A stretch of 43,697 nucleotides of DNA from the NCBI GenBank assembly GCA_903846015.1, contig CAIMZS010000165.1:1-43697 (forward strand). The letters are read 5' to 3'. The stretch comes from an uncultured Anaerolineae bacterium (lineage in GTDB: Bacteria > Chloroflexota > Anaerolineae > Anaerolineales > Villigracilaceae). The position numbers and the translations under genes are program-made. Shown here in pieces: positions 16,382 through 26,021 of the stretch. The first letter of the stretch is position 1. Every line of letters begins with the position of its first letter. The notes beneath the pieces are model-generated. The model was not told where the DNA came from. It was given only the letters and a program-made list of their open reading frames with translations, and did no database searches.

Positions 16382-17440
16382 ATGACAATAAAAGTTGGTA
16401 TCAATGGATTTGGCAGAATTGGCCGCCAGGTTCTTAAGGCGATCCGCGATCGGTATCCCGAAGAACTTGAGGTAGTTGCCTTCAACGACATCGGTGATGT
16501 CCCTACGATGGCGCATTTGCTTAAATATGATTCAAACTATGGCCGTTTCGATGGAACTGTCGAAGTTGCAGGCGATGCGCTCATTGTCGATGGCAAGGCC
16601 GTAAAAGTTTTTAAGGAAACTGACCCGGCTAATATTCCCTGGGGCAGCCTCGGCATCGATATCGTTATCGAATCTACCGGAATTTTTACGGTCAAATCGG
16701 ATGGCGTAAACAAGAAGGGCAAGGTTGTCAAGGGTGCTGAAAATCACATCACCAAAGGTGGCGCCAAGAAAGTCATCATTTCCGCCCCCGCTGAAGGTGA
16801 AGACCTTACCATCGTGTTAGGCGTCAATGAAGAAAAGTATGACCCGACAATTCACCATGTCGTTTCGAATGCTTCCTGCACCACCAACTGTCTTGCGCCT
16901 GCTGCCAAGGTCGTCCATGATATTTGGCAGATCAAACGCGCCTTCATGACAACCATTCATTCTTACACCAACGATCAGAAAATTCTCGATCTACCACATT
17001 CAGACCTGCGTCGCGCTCGCGCAGCCGGCGTCAGCATCATCCCAACCACCACAGGTGCTGCCAAGGCCATCTCTTTGGTTATTCCCGATCTAAAAGGGAA
17101 ATTCGATGGTTATGCCTTGCGCGTTCCAACGCCTACGGTTTCGGTTGTTGATTTCACTGCCGAATTGGAAAAAGAAACCACCACCGAAGAGCTGCGCCAG
17201 GCCTTTCGCGTTGCTGCTAAATTGCCCCGGTTTAAGGGAATTCTGGCGGCAATCGACGAACCGCTCGTCTCGATTGACTTCAAGGGCGATGAGCATTCCT
17301 CATCGGTTGACCTGCCGTTTACTTCTGTTCTTGGTAAGGATAAGAGTAATTTCATCAAGGTTGTCACCTGGTACGACAACGAATGGGGCTATTCCTGCCG
17401 TACTGCCGACCTGGCTGCGTTGATGGCGAAGAGCCTATAA
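16382..17440 (+). CDS. gap: Glyceraldehyde-3-phosphate dehydrogenase
   Basis: A 352-residue type I GAPDH. The NAD fold begins [17 protein letters not shown], the active-site loop is [12 protein letters not shown] with catalytic C166, and the C-terminal signature [11 protein letters not shown] is present. It converts glyceraldehyde 3-phosphate, NAD and phosphate to 1,3-bisphosphoglycerate. A run of about 15 extra residues near position 105-120 ([16 protein letters not shown]) makes it slightly longer than the usual 335. The start has AGGAGG 8 nt upstream. The gene heads a gap-pgk operon, with pgk 79 bp downstream across a hairpin. Confidence 0.98.
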   Translation: MTIKVGINGFGRIGRQVLKAIRDRYPEELEVVAFNDIGDVPTMAHLLKYDSNYGRFDGTVEVAGDALIVDGKAVKVFKETDPANIPWGSLGIDIVIESTGIFTVKSDGVNKKGKVVKGAENHITKGGAKKVIISAPAEGEDLTIVLGVNEEKYDPTIHHVVSNASCTTNCLAPAAKVVHDIWQIKRAFMTTIHSYTNDQKILDLPHSDLRRARAAGVSIIPTTTGAAKAISLVIPDLKGKFDGYALRVPTPTVSVVDFTAELEKETTTEELRQAFRVAAKLPRFKGILAAIDEPLVSIDFKGDEHSSSVDLPFTSVLGKDKSNFIKVVTWYDNEWGYSCRTADLAALMAKSL

Positions 17441-17454
17441 TCGGTAAACTGGCA

Positions 17455-17489
17455 CCCTGGCAGAGCAGCACTACCTTGTTCTGCCAGGG
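17455..17489 (+). other. Intergenic hairpin between gap and pgk
   Basis: CCCTGGCAGA (17455-17464) pairs with TCTGCCAGGG (17480-17489) across a 15-nt loop, with no T-run after it. It may be an RNA processing or stability element that sets different levels of the two messages. Confidence 0.6.
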
Positions 17490-17519
17490 TTGCTGATTTC
17501 CCATTTTACCGAGGCGTTT

Positions 17520-18692
17520 ATGAATAAAAAAACTGTACGTGACATCGATCTAAAAAACAAACGTGTTGTTATGCGTGTTGACTTTAATGTTCCGATGGAT
17601 AAAGGGGTTATTACTGACGACAAGCGTATCAAAGCAGCTCTGCCGACCATCAAGTATGTGCTTGAACAAGGCGCTTCGCTGATGCTTATGAGTCATCTCG
17701 GAAGGCCCAAGGGTGGTTTTGATCCAGAGTTCAGCCTGAGGGCTGCTGCTCAGGTGCTCGCAGGTCATCTTGGTAGACCGGTTGCCATGGCTCCCGATTG
17801 CGTCGGCCCTGAAGTCGAAAAAATGGCTGCTGCCTTAAAGCCGGGTGATGTGCTCATGCTTGAAAACACACGTTTCCATTCTGGCGAAGAGAAAAACGAT
17901 CTTGAATTAGCCAGGCAAATGGCTGCCTTGGGCGATATTTATGTCAATGATGCCTTTGGCTCTGCGCATCGTGCGCACTCATCCACAGAAGGAATCGCAC
18001 GCTTCCTGCCCGCCGTTTCCGGTTTTTTGATGGAACAGGAATTGGAATACCTGGGACGTGCAGTCAGCAACCCCGAGCATCCTTATATCGCCATTTTAGG
18101 CGGTGCCAAGATCAGTGACAAAATTTTGGTGGTTGAAACGCTGCTTTCAAAATGTGATAATCTGATTATTGGTGGTGGTATGGCTAACACTTTCCTGGCA
18201 GCCAGTGGTTTGAATATGCAGGATAGCCTGGTGGAAATCGCATCACTGGAGACTGCCAAAGCCATTTTGTCTCGCGTTGCATCAAAATTGGTACTCCCGA
18301 TCGATGCTGTTATTGCTGATAAATTCGATGCCGAAGCCAACAGTCAGGTGGTCGATGTGGATAATATCCCGGCTGGCTGGCGCATGCTGGACGTGGGCCC
18401 CAAAACCCTTGATCTGTACAAAAAGACACTGGCTGGGGCAAAGCTCATTGTTTGGAATGGGCCTGTGGGTGTATTTGAGTTCCCCAAATTTGCCGAAGGT
18501 ACCTTCGTCCTGGCAAAGCTGCTGGCCGAATCTGGCGCCGTCACCGTAATTGGTGGAGGTGACAGTGCCAGTGCGGTCAAAAAAGCTGGCCTCGCGAAGC
18601 AAATGACGCATGTATCCACGGGTGGAGGCGCTTCCCTGGAGTTCTTGGAAGGCAAGGAACTCCCCGGGGTGGCGGCACTAAACAACAAATAG
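17520..18692 (+). CDS. pgk: Phosphoglycerate kinase
   Basis: A 390-residue PGK from the ATG at 17520, with GAGG 6 nt upstream; a start ten codons earlier would fall inside the intergenic hairpin. Signatures are [24 protein letters not shown], the nucleotide-site [14 protein letters not shown] and [13 protein letters not shown] at the C-terminus. It transfers phosphate from 1,3-bisphosphoglycerate to ADP, following GAPDH in glycolysis and reversing in gluconeogenesis. The length is typical of bacterial PGK, with no fusion to triosephosphate isomerase. A strong intrinsic terminator closes the operon. Confidence 0.98.
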   Translation: MNKKTVRDIDLKNKRVVMRVDFNVPMDKGVITDDKRIKAALPTIKYVLEQGASLMLMSHLGRPKGGFDPEFSLRAAAQVLAGHLGRPVAMAPDCVGPEVEKMAAALKPGDVLMLENTRFHSGEEKNDLELARQMAALGDIYVNDAFGSAHRAHSSTEGIARFLPAVSGFLMEQELEYLGRAVSNPEHPYIAILGGAKISDKILVVETLLSKCDNLIIGGGMANTFLAASGLNMQDSLVEIASLETAKAILSRVASKLVLPIDAVIADKFDAEANSQVVDVDNIPAGWRMLDVGPKTLDLYKKTLAGAKLIVWNGPVGVFEFPKFAEGTFVLAKLLAESGAVTVIGGGDSASAVKKAGLAKQMTHVSTGGGASLEFLEGKELPGVAALNNK

Positions 18693-18705
18693 TAGTTGAT
18701 TCGGC

Positions 18706-18743
18706 GCAGGACGGAACTAAAAAACCCGTCCTGCTATTTTTTT
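18706..18743 (+). terminator. Intrinsic terminator of gap-pgk
   Basis: GCAGGACGG (18706-18714) pairs with CCGTCCTGC (18726-18734), followed by a T-rich run (18736-18743). Confidence 0.92.
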
Positions 18744-18915
18744 AAGGCCTATCGCCGGAAATTTTGAATAATGTCAGCAATTGAAGGCATGCTGATGTCA
18801 GTATATTTTTTCTCGCTGTATTTTCCTTGTCGGACATTTATGATATTATTTATCAATGACTGTTCGATTGTGAAGTCAGTCTTTCATATTATTTTTTTCA
18901 GGAGAGAGAAAATAT

Positions 18916-19491
18916 ATGCAGAACCCCAACCCGCAAGTCATCTATAACGAACAACCCAAAAAGTCCAACACGCCCCTTATCATCGGAATTGTGGTTGCTG
19001 TTTTATTATGCTGCTGCTGTATTGTCGTCCTCGGTGGCGCAGCCATAATGAGTCAATCGGTCAACAAGGTATTTTCATCCATCAATCAGCAATTGACTGC
19101 TATGCCAGCAATCCCTTCATCATCTGATGCAACCATGGAGCCATCCTCTTCTGATGCGACACAGGAACCATCATCTCCAGAGGCCACCATCGACCCATTA
19201 AATCCAACTATTCCAGAAATCCCAGCAGATACGATTCCTCAAGGCGGGCGGGGTGACCAATTACAGCGAGCCCAGGCTTGGGCCCAATCTCTATCCATTA
19301 CTATAATTTCCGGGTGTACCCCTGTTGCCAAGGATACCAAAATTGAAGTGACTCAGGAACCTGATTCCAGTGGTATGTGGATGGAAAAGTGGACGATTGC
19401 CTGTGATGGCGGCACAAATGTGCCGGTGGATATTACCTTTACTCCTTCGGGTAACGGCATCACGGATATCAAAGTTTCAGCAGCAAAATAA
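18916..19491 (+). CDS. Single-pass membrane protein of unknown function
   Basis: A 191-residue protein with GGAGAGAG about 8 nt before the ATG. A short polar N-terminus precedes a membrane helix (about residues 20-47) that contains four successive cysteines, a pattern often seen in small Anaerolineae membrane proteins. A linker with repeated SSSDAT/EPSS-like units (about 65-95) leads to a C-terminal domain of about 90 residues with two further cysteines (ISGCTPV and TIACDGG) that could form a disulfide outside the cell. Topology suggests an extracytoplasmic C-terminus. I recognise no family. It has its own transcript between the pgk terminator and a downstream hairpin. Confidence 0.8.
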   Translation: MQNPNPQVIYNEQPKKSNTPLIIGIVVAVLLCCCCIVVLGGAAIMSQSVNKVFSSINQQLTAMPAIPSSSDATMEPSSSDATQEPSSPEATIDPLNPTIPEIPADTIPQGGRGDQLQRAQAWAQSLSITIISGCTPVAKDTKIEVTQEPDSSGMWMEKWTIACDGGTNVPVDITFTPSGNGITDIKVSAAK

Positions 19492-19576
19492 GGTTTCGAT
19501 AAGGCGGTTCGTCCAGCCTGCGCTGTTGCAAGGTCAATTGGTGATTACCCAATAACGCGTTTTTCCCTTTGTTTCA

Positions 19577-19613
19577 AGGTCGTCCGCTGTGGATTGAAGA
19601 CAGCGGGCGACCT
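19577..19613 (+). terminator. Probable terminator after the small membrane protein
   Basis: A 14-bp stem (19577-19590 with 19600-19613), one pair being G-U, and a 9-nt loop. No T-run follows, so efficiency is uncertain. Confidence 0.6.
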
Positions 19614-19703
19614 ATCATAATTAACCGCTATTCCGGTTCGAAAAAACTGTTTTGCACGTTTGTAACGTGAAAAAACTATTGGTTTTCAGGCAATCAGGAT
19701 GAT

Positions 19704-20000
19704 ATGGATGCCGGACGTTGGTTGTTTGATATCCATTTTTCGATCGGATTTCTGATTGGCGCTGTGGTTACTTACTTCGAGCAGCGCCAAAAAATCGCTG
19801 AAACCCCATCTGCCAATGGGATGCTTTTGAGCATCGAAATACCCTCCAATACATCACTTCAGTCTGGTGGCGGTGTTATTTATGGTCCAGTGGTTGAACC
19901 TGAATGCCAGCCATTCGGTTGGGCAAATGGTAATGGTATTCTACAATGCAATGCTCTCGATTCTCAAATCCTCAAAAAGCCGAGATTGATTCCACGATGA
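19704..20000 (+). CDS. Doubtful 98-residue ORF
   Basis: The 614 bp between 19491 and ridA hold a hairpin and this ORF only. It starts MDAGRWLFDIHFSIGFLIG, a possible membrane helix, then becomes polar. There is a weak CAGG-like site before the ATG, no recognisable domain and no clear promoter. It may be a small membrane protein, a decayed gene or chance. Confidence 0.3.
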   Translation: MDAGRWLFDIHFSIGFLIGAVVTYFEQRQKIAETPSANGMLLSIEIPSNTSLQSGGGVIYGPVVEPECQPFGWANGNGILQCNALDSQILKKPRLIPR

Positions 20001-20105
20001 ACCGTGTTATAAATTCGGTTGTATTGGGATTTTTTTGCTGATGAGGTCGTTTGTAACCCTGTTAACGAAGTAATATCCATTCTACGTTATAAAAAAGAGG
20101 AAAAT

Positions 20106-20495
20106 ATGACTGGCTTTGAAAAAAAAGTGATTTATGCCGAGAAAGCGCCAAAGGCAATCGGCCCCTATTCTGTCGCCATCGAAAGCGGCGGTTTTGTTTT
20201 TTGCTCTGGACAGGCCGGGCTTGACCCCGCCACCGGCGAACTGGTTAGCGCCGACCTGGAAGCTCAGACCCACCAGGTATTGACCAATCTCAAGAATGTA
20301 TTGGAAGCAGCCGGTTCCAGCCTGGAGAAAGTGGTTAAAACAACTGTTTTTTTGCGTGACATGGCCGATTTTCCCAAAATGAACGCCATTTATGCCCAGT
20401 ATTTCTCATCCAGCTCGCCTGCGCGTTCCACCATTGCGGCTGCGGGTTTACCTAAAAACTGTATTGTTGAAATTGAAGCTATTGCCCTGAAATAA
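20106..20495 (+). CDS. ridA: RidA-family enamine/imine deaminase
   Basis: A 129-residue protein of typical RidA length, starting at the ATG with AGAGGA just upstream; longer in-frame readings have no homology. Family motifs are APKAIGPYSVAI, FCSGQAGLDPATGEL, TVFLRDMADFPKMNAIY and PARSTIAAAGLPKNCIVEIE. R107 and E122 are the conserved carboxylate-binding and catalytic residues. RidA hydrolyses reactive 2-aminoacrylate-type enamines released by PLP enzymes and so protects PLP-dependent proteins. The TTG start of the response regulator lies 1 nt after its stop codon, so the two are translationally coupled, an unusual partnership. Confidence 0.95.
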   Translation: MTGFEKKVIYAEKAPKAIGPYSVAIESGGFVFCSGQAGLDPATGELVSADLEAQTHQVLTNLKNVLEAAGSSLEKVVKTTVFLRDMADFPKMNAIYAQYFSSSSPARSTIAAAGLPKNCIVEIEAIALK

Positions 20496-20496
20496 G

Positions 20497-21171
20497 TTGG
20501 AATCCGTCCTTTTGGTCGACGACGAACCTTCCATCATTTCCCTCGCCAGGATGTATCTTGAGCGTGATGGTTTTGAAGTTGAATCTGTTGGCGATGGGAT
20601 GGCAGCAATTGAAAAAATTGACAGGCTGCGCCCGTCTCTGGTTGTCCTGGATATAATGCTCCCAGGCGCAGATGGATTCGAAGTCTGTCGCCGTGTGCGC
20701 GGCGCCGGAAACCAGGTTCCTATTATTATGCTCACAGCTCGTGATGAGGATATCGATAAAATCATCGGCTTGGAACTCGGCGCTGATGATTATCTGACCA
20801 AGCCATTTAACCCGCGCGAATTGGTGGCGCGGGTTAAGGCCATCTTAAGACGCACTGATCGTCCATCTGTTTCAAATTCTGAAGGTATCCGTTTCGCTGA
20901 TCTGATCATTAACCAGGTTCGCCGGGAAGTGTTGGTGCACGGCGAACCTGTCAGTATTCGAACCCAGGAATTTGATTTGCTGCTAATCTTGGCTGGACAA
21001 CCCGGACGCGTTTTTACCCGTGAGCAGCTGCTTGAGAAAGCCTGGGGATTTGATTTCTATGGTCAGACCCGCACTGTGGATGTCCATGTTGCTCAACTTC
21101 GCAAGCGCCTTGCTGGCAGCGAAATTAAAATTGAAACCGTGACTGGCGTCGGTTACAAGCTGACGGTCTGA
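20497..21171 (+). CDS. OmpR/PhoB-type response regulator
   Basis: A 224-residue regulator. The receiver domain (1-118) has acidic D8/D9, phospho-acceptor D52 in VVLDIMLPGADG, T80 and K102 in TKPFNPREL. The C-terminal winged helix includes RTQEFDLLLILAGQPGRVFT and VDVHVAQLRKRL. The start must be the TTG at 20497: a stop lies in frame at 20488-20490 and no ATG or GTG fits before the VDDE motif. There is little Shine-Dalgarno, so translation probably depends on ribosomes finishing ridA. The histidine kinase follows after 28 nt, forming a standard two-component pair. The genes controlled are not known. Confidence 0.95.
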   Translation: MESVLLVDDEPSIISLARMYLERDGFEVESVGDGMAAIEKIDRLRPSLVVLDIMLPGADGFEVCRRVRGAGNQVPIIMLTARDEDIDKIIGLELGADDYLTKPFNPRELVARVKAILRRTDRPSVSNSEGIRFADLIINQVRREVLVHGEPVSIRTQEFDLLLILAGQPGRVFTREQLLEKAWGFDFYGQTRTVDVHVAQLRKRLAGSEIKIETVTGVGYKLTV

Positions 21172-21199
21172 GAAGTCACAGCGGAAAAGATCGCAGGTT

Positions 21200-22615
21200 A
21201 TGTTTTCATCACTTCGCTCGCGTCTCTGGCTTACCTATGCTCTTTCGATCGGAACTGCTCTTTTTGTTGTGGCGGTAATTTTTATTGTTTACTTGCTCAG
21301 CAATCCGCTTGTTTATCGCCAAACTCGTTTGCGGCTGGTGGTAGTGCAGGCTGAAATGATTGCCACCCAGTCAACCTGGTCAAATCTCCCAATCCCATCC
21401 ATACAGTCCACCCTGGAACAACAGGATAAGCAGCTCGACGCCCGCTTGCTGGTGATTAATCCAGAACGTAAAATCATTGCAGATTCGCGTATTACCACTG
21501 CCGCATCCTTGGAGACCAGGCCTTTTTTTCGCCTTTTTCGGCTCAACCAGGTGGTAACCGATGCACAGGGCCAGCCCTGGCTTTACACATCGCGCAAACT
21601 TGACAATGGAAACGTTCTTGTAATTGCAGTACCACGCCCAAGAGTCTCCTTTTGGAATATTTTGACCGATGAATTATTGCCTCCCCTGCTTGGTGCCGGC
21701 GTGCTGGGCCTTTTTCTCGCGCTCTTCATCGCTTTTTGGATGGCTCGTTGGGTTGCGGACCCGCTTCAGCGTGTCGTCAATGCAGCCCAGGAGTTTTCTG
21801 GCGCTGATTCAAAGCCCATCCCTTTGAATGGCCCAAAGGAGGTCAAAGAACTTGTCGGCGCATTTAACCAGATGACTGCCCGTGTGCAGGCCGGCCAGCA
21901 GGCTCAGCGTGACTTTGTTGCCAATGTTTCACATGAACTCAAAACCCCGCTGACTTCCATTCAAGGTTTTTCTCAGGCCCTTTTGGATGGAACTGCCTCA
22001 ACGCCTGAACAAAGTAAGCAATCTGCCCAGGTAATTTTTAATGAAGCCGCGCGTATGCATCGCATGGTTCTGGATTTGCTGGACCTGGCCCGTCTCGATG
22101 CTGGCATTGCCGATTTTAAGCATCTACCAGTAAACTTGGAAGCCTTGCTGAACAGTACGGGAGAGCGTTTTGCACCACAGGCACGCACTGCAGGTGTGAC
22201 CTTGGAAATCAAGGCGGCTGGGGTGCCGGTCATAACCGGGGATGGCGATCGCCTCTCTCAGGCTATTTCCAACCTGGTCGATAATGCGCTAAAGTTTACC
22301 GAGTCGGGCGGGCAAGTTTCTGTAATAGCCACCCAGGCTGTGGGGGCAGTTGAAATTTCTGTGATTGATAACGGCTCCGGCATCCCATCTGAGTCCTTGC
22401 CGCGTATTTATGATCGCTTTTATCAGGCTGATATCTCACGTCAGGGGGGTAAAAAGCATGGTGCCGGCCTGGGACTGGCAATCGTTTATGAAATTGTCCG
22501 TGCGCATGGTGGTAAAATAAGTGTTCGTAGTACGATGGGGCAGGGAAGCGAATTTATAATATGGCTTCCGCCTTTCAGCGCAAATGCAAGTACAGTCGTT
22601 CGCCGAAAAAAATGA
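21200..22615 (+). CDS. Membrane sensor histidine kinase with HAMP domain
   Basis: A 471-residue kinase with two membrane helices (about 9-35 and 158-183) flanking an extracytoplasmic sensor of about 120 residues. HAMP follows (MARWVADPLQRVVNAAQ), then HisKA with FVANVSHELKTPLTS (H245). The ATPase domain has SNLVDNALKFTESGG, DNGSGIPSES and HGAGLGLAIVYEI. It should phosphorylate the regulator encoded just upstream. The sensor region matches no ligand-binding family I can name. The polysaccharide operon begins 52 nt downstream on the same strand, so read-through is possible. Confidence 0.95.
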   Translation: MFSSLRSRLWLTYALSIGTALFVVAVIFIVYLLSNPLVYRQTRLRLVVVQAEMIATQSTWSNLPIPSIQSTLEQQDKQLDARLLVINPERKIIADSRITTAASLETRPFFRLFRLNQVVTDAQGQPWLYTSRKLDNGNVLVIAVPRPRVSFWNILTDELLPPLLGAGVLGLFLALFIAFWMARWVADPLQRVVNAAQEFSGADSKPIPLNGPKEVKELVGAFNQMTARVQAGQQAQRDFVANVSHELKTPLTSIQGFSQALLDGTASTPEQSKQSAQVIFNEAARMHRMVLDLLDLARLDAGIADFKHLPVNLEALLNSTGERFAPQARTAGVTLEIKAAGVPVITGDGDRLSQAISNLVDNALKFTESGGQVSVIATQAVGAVEISVIDNGSGIPSESLPRIYDRFYQADISRQGGKKHGAGLGLAIVYEIVRAHGGKISVRSTMGQGSEFIIWLPPFSANASTVVRRKK

Positions 22616-22667
22616 TCTTCGGTTACTCCCTTTTCAATACCTGGCAAAATTGGTAGCCTAAAACCGG

Positions 22668-23666
22668 ATGCTTCCGACCGTCTCAATTATTGTCCCCTGT
22701 CTTAATGAGGAAAAACGTATCCGTTTTTTAATGGATGCGATTTTTGCGCAAACCTATCCGCGTTCGCTGCTGACTGTGACTATCGCTGATGGTCATTCCA
22801 CTGATCATACACGTGAAGTAATCGCAGCCTTCAAGTTTGCACATCCCGATATCCAATTACAGGTAATCGACAACGATATTCGCAACATCTCTGCAGCGCT
22901 TAACCGCGCAATCAGCGCATCAGATTGTGAGATCATCCTGCGCCTGGATGCTCATTCTGGGCCATCACCGCATTATGTGGAGAAATCGGTTGCCGCCCTT
23001 CTGGATGGAAAAGGTGAAAATGTTGGCGGGGTCTGGAACATCCAGCCTGGATCTGAAACCTGGGTGGCGCGCTCCATTGCTGCCGCCGCTGCGCATCCTT
23101 TTGGAGTGGGGGATGCCCAATATCGTTACGCCCAAGAAGCCTCTTATGTGGATACTGTCCCATTTGGCGCCTATCGACGTGCGCTGATCGATAAAATTGG
23201 CGGGTATGATGAGTCTTTGTGGGCGAATGAAGATTATGAGTTTAATGTCCGTATTCGCCAGGCTGGAGGCAAGATTTGGCTCGACCCGGCTATCAACTCG
23301 GTCTATTTTGCCCGCTCGACCTTCGCGTCGTTGGCGCGCCAGTATTTTCGCTACGGGTTTTGGAAGTTTAAGATGTTGCGCCGATACCCCAACACACTGC
23401 GCTGGCGTCAGGCCTTGCCCCCGCTATTTGTTGTCAGTCTGTTCTTTGCAATTTTAGCAGCACCTTTTATTTCTGTATTTGCCTGGTTGCTGGTTCTTGA
23501 AATTTTGGCTTATGTTGGCTTATTGGGACTGGCTGGTTTAATGTTAAGTATTAAACGCCATGAAATATACTATTTTTTGGGGGTGCCCATGTCTATTGCG
23601 GTGATGCATTTCGCCTGGGGGAGCGGTTTTTTGTCGAGTATCCTGATAGGAAAATGGAATTCATAG
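22668..23666 (+). CDS. Family 2 glycosyltransferase with C-terminal membrane helices
   Basis: A 332-residue enzyme. The GT-A domain shows SIIVPCLNEEKRI, ADGHSTDHTREVI, a DXD-like LRLDAHSG and GGYDESLWANEDYEFNVR, whose ED motif supplies the catalytic base region. Three C-terminal hydrophobic segments (about 245-325) anchor it in the membrane. The pattern resembles ExoA-like transferases that extend lipid-linked exopolysaccharide repeat units on the cytoplasmic face. It opens a run of closely spaced genes; the next starts 3 nt after its stop. Sugar specificity is unknown. Confidence 0.9.
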   Translation: MLPTVSIIVPCLNEEKRIRFLMDAIFAQTYPRSLLTVTIADGHSTDHTREVIAAFKFAHPDIQLQVIDNDIRNISAALNRAISASDCEIILRLDAHSGPSPHYVEKSVAALLDGKGENVGGVWNIQPGSETWVARSIAAAAAHPFGVGDAQYRYAQEASYVDTVPFGAYRRALIDKIGGYDESLWANEDYEFNVRIRQAGGKIWLDPAINSVYFARSTFASLARQYFRYGFWKFKMLRRYPNTLRWRQALPPLFVVSLFFAILAAPFISVFAWLLVLEILAYVGLLGLAGLMLSIKRHEIYYFLGVPMSIAVMHFAWGSGFLSSILIGKWNS

Positions 23667-23669
23667 CAT

Positions 23670-25091
23670 ATGGCATCTGACACTACAAAAATACCCTGGC
23701 GGTTACGTCCTGGAGAGCAGCGTGCGTTGTTAATTATAGGCGATTTGCTGATGGCGTCGCTGGCGCTTATGGCAGGTATTTATGCCTGGTCTACCGGTGA
23801 TAAATGGCTGAAATTTTCTTTGGAATTTTTTAGGCTGCGTGTAGATTTCTGGTTTTATTTACTGCCCCTGGCTTGGATGGCTTTACTGATTGAAATTTAT
23901 GATCTGCATCGTGCCGCTAATTGGAAACGTACCATCCGAGCTGTTTTTTTGGCAGCGATGGTTGGTGGTATCGTTTATCTTTTGATTTATTTTACTTCTT
24001 CCGAGCCGGAAAGGATCAACCGCCGCGCGATCGCAGTTTTTATCGTTCTTGCAGCTTTGCTGACAATGCTCTGGCGATGGGTATATATCAGTATGTACCG
24101 TTCGCAGGGCAATTTACGGCGCGTATTGGTTGTTGGCGCAGGGGGCAATGGTCGCAGCCTGGCCGAAATATACAAAACTATCAATCCGGCGCCGTTCAAA
24201 TTGGTGGCTTTCATCGATGACGATCCTGAAAAGATAGGAACTTACATCGAAGGATACAGAATCTTGGCAGGAAGCGACAAACTTCTGCGCCTGATTGATG
24301 AATTGAATGTTTCTGAGCTGATTGTGTCAATTACTGGGGAAATGCTTGGAGAAACTTTTCAGACATTGCTGGATGCCCAGGAGCATGGCATAGAGATTAT
24401 TCGAATGGCCACACTCTATGAAGAACTGCTCGGACGAGTTCCCATTCACCACCTTGAATCCGATTGGGTTCTCCGCTCTTTCGTGGATGAGGCCCGTTCC
24501 AGCAGCTTTTTTGAAATTGGGAAGCGTCTTCTTGATATCATCGGTTCGATTGTGGGCTTGCTTATCCTGATAATTATTTTGCCGTTTCTGGCGATAGCCA
24601 CCCTGATTGATAGCGGCATGCCAATTTTTTACTGGCAGGAGCGACTTGGACGGGGTGGGCGTGAGTTCAAAATTATAAAATTCCGCACCATGCGCCAGGA
24701 TGCTGAAACAGCGGGTCAGCCACAAATGGCTGGTAAGAATGACCCGCGCATTACTCGCGTTGGTAACTTTATGCGCGTCACTCGCCTTGATGAAGTTCCT
24801 CAGTTCTGGAACGTATTGAGAGGTGAAATGAGTATCGTGGGCCCACGGGCTGAACGTGCCCAATGGGTTGCCACTTTTCAACAGGAAATCCCCTTTTACA
24901 GGGCGCGTTTGCTGGTTAAACCCGGTATCACAGGTTGGGCGCAAATCAATTATGGTTATGCTTCTACCGTCGAAGATACAGCCGTCAAACTTGAATATGA
25001 TCTGTATTACATCAAGCATCGTTCGATTGCCATGGATTTCGTCATCATTTTGCGTACCGTTGGGACTGTTCTCGGTCGAAAGGGTAGATAG
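23670..25091 (+). CDS. Polyprenyl-phosphate phosphoglycosyltransferase (initiating sugar transferase)
   Basis: A 473-residue WbaP/CpsE-type protein. Four N-terminal membrane helices (about 20-140) precede a CoA-binding-like Rossmann domain (RRVLVVGAGGNGRSLAEIY, from about 151). A re-entrant or membrane helix (about 286-314) leads to the catalytic bacterial sugar-transferase domain: YWQERLGRGGREFKIIKFRT, TRLDEVPQFWNVLRGEMSIV, GPRAERA and KPGITGWAQINYGY. This family moves a sugar phosphate from a UDP-sugar to undecaprenyl phosphate, the first step of polysaccharide assembly. The C-terminal domain alone corresponds to PglC. It has no obvious Shine-Dalgarno and is likely coupled to the preceding gene. 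Confidence 0.95.
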   Translation: MASDTTKIPWRLRPGEQRALLIIGDLLMASLALMAGIYAWSTGDKWLKFSLEFFRLRVDFWFYLLPLAWMALLIEIYDLHRAANWKRTIRAVFLAAMVGGIVYLLIYFTSSEPERINRRAIAVFIVLAALLTMLWRWVYISMYRSQGNLRRVLVVGAGGNGRSLAEIYKTINPAPFKLVAFIDDDPEKIGTYIEGYRILAGSDKLLRLIDELNVSELIVSITGEMLGETFQTLLDAQEHGIEIIRMATLYEELLGRVPIHHLESDWVLRSFVDEARSSSFFEIGKRLLDIIGSIVGLLILIIILPFLAIATLIDSGMPIFYWQERLGRGGREFKIIKFRTMRQDAETAGQPQMAGKNDPRITRVGNFMRVTRLDEVPQFWNVLRGEMSIVGPRAERAQWVATFQQEIPFYRARLLVKPGITGWAQINYGYASTVEDTAVKLEYDLYYIKHRSIAMDFVIILRTVGTVLGRKGR

Positions 25092-25094
25092 GTT

Positions 25095-26021
25095 ATGAAG
25101 CGTTATCTTGTAACTGGCGGCGCCGGTTTTATCGGCTCTCATATCGCACACGCCCTGCACGAGCAGGGCGATTTTGTGCGTGTCCTGGATAATTTCTCAA
25201 CCGGCAAGCGTGAAAATCTGGCTGGCTTGCAGCTTGACATCATCGAAGGTGACCTGCGTAACCCTGCCATTGTTGCGCAAGCTGTTCAGGATATTGATAT
25301 TATCTTCCATGAAGCCGCCTTTGTCTCAGTGCCTCAATCTATGCAAGACCCTCTGCCATGTTTTGAGATCAACCAGCACGGTACCGAAATCTTGCTGGAA
25401 GCAGCGCGCAAGGCCCGGGTTGGGCGTGTTATTTTGGCATCATCTGCTGCTGTTTATGGAAATTCTGACGATATGCCGCTCGACGAGGCTGCTGCGCTTC
25501 ACCCGCTCTCCCCGTATGCCGTTTCCAAGCGAGTTGATGAACTCTATGCCGAGATGTACACCCGTGCTTTTGATCTTGATGTAGTTGCCCTGCGTTACTT
25601 TAATGTTTTCGGTCCGCGTCAGAGACCCGATAGTATGTACGCCGCTGCTGTCCCGATTTTTGCGCGCCGGTTGATGGATGGTCACTCGATCACAATTTAT
25701 GGGGATGGAGGCCAAACACGTGACCTGGTTTATGTGGGCGATATTGTTCGAGCCAACCTGGTTGCATCCGAGCACCCTGCAGCTCCAGGACAGGTTTTCA
25801 ATATATGCGGCGGGGTGGAGATTCGCGTGCTTGATCTTGTCAGACTGCTGATGACTTTATTCCCGTCTGCTCAAGAGCCTGTGTTTTCCTCTGCCCGCGC
25901 TGGGGATATTTACCGCTCTGTTGGCAATCCTGGCAAAGCAAAAGAAGTGCTGGGTTTTGATCCGCAAACATCCATCCTCGATGGCCTTAGGGCCGTAGTG
26001 GAATGGATGAAAGCAGCCTGA
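25095..26021 (+). CDS. NAD-dependent nucleotide-sugar epimerase/dehydratase (GalE-like)
   Basis: A 308-residue extended short-chain dehydrogenase. The NAD motif TGGAGFIGSH is at residues 7-16, LASSAAVYGNSD carries the catalytic Ser, and SPYAVSKRVDELY carries the Tyr-x-x-x-Lys pair. YFNVFGPRQRPDS and GDGGQTRDLVYVGDIV are typical of UDP-glucose/UDP-GlcNAc 4-epimerases of the WbpP/Gne group. It probably prepares an NDP-sugar for the transferases around it. The start is 3 nt after the phosphoglycosyltransferase stop, and its end overlaps the next gene by 19 bp. Precise substrate is uncertain. Confidence 0.93.
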   Translation: MKRYLVTGGAGFIGSHIAHALHEQGDFVRVLDNFSTGKRENLAGLQLDIIEGDLRNPAIVAQAVQDIDIIFHEAAFVSVPQSMQDPLPCFEINQHGTEILLEAARKARVGRVILASSAAVYGNSDDMPLDEAAALHPLSPYAVSKRVDELYAEMYTRAFDLDVVALRYFNVFGPRQRPDSMYAAAVPIFARRLMDGHSITIYGDGGQTRDLVYVGDIVRANLVASEHPAAPGQVFNICGGVEIRVLDLVRLLMTLFPSAQEPVFSSARAGDIYRSVGNPGKAKEVLGFDPQTSILDGLRAVVEWMKAA

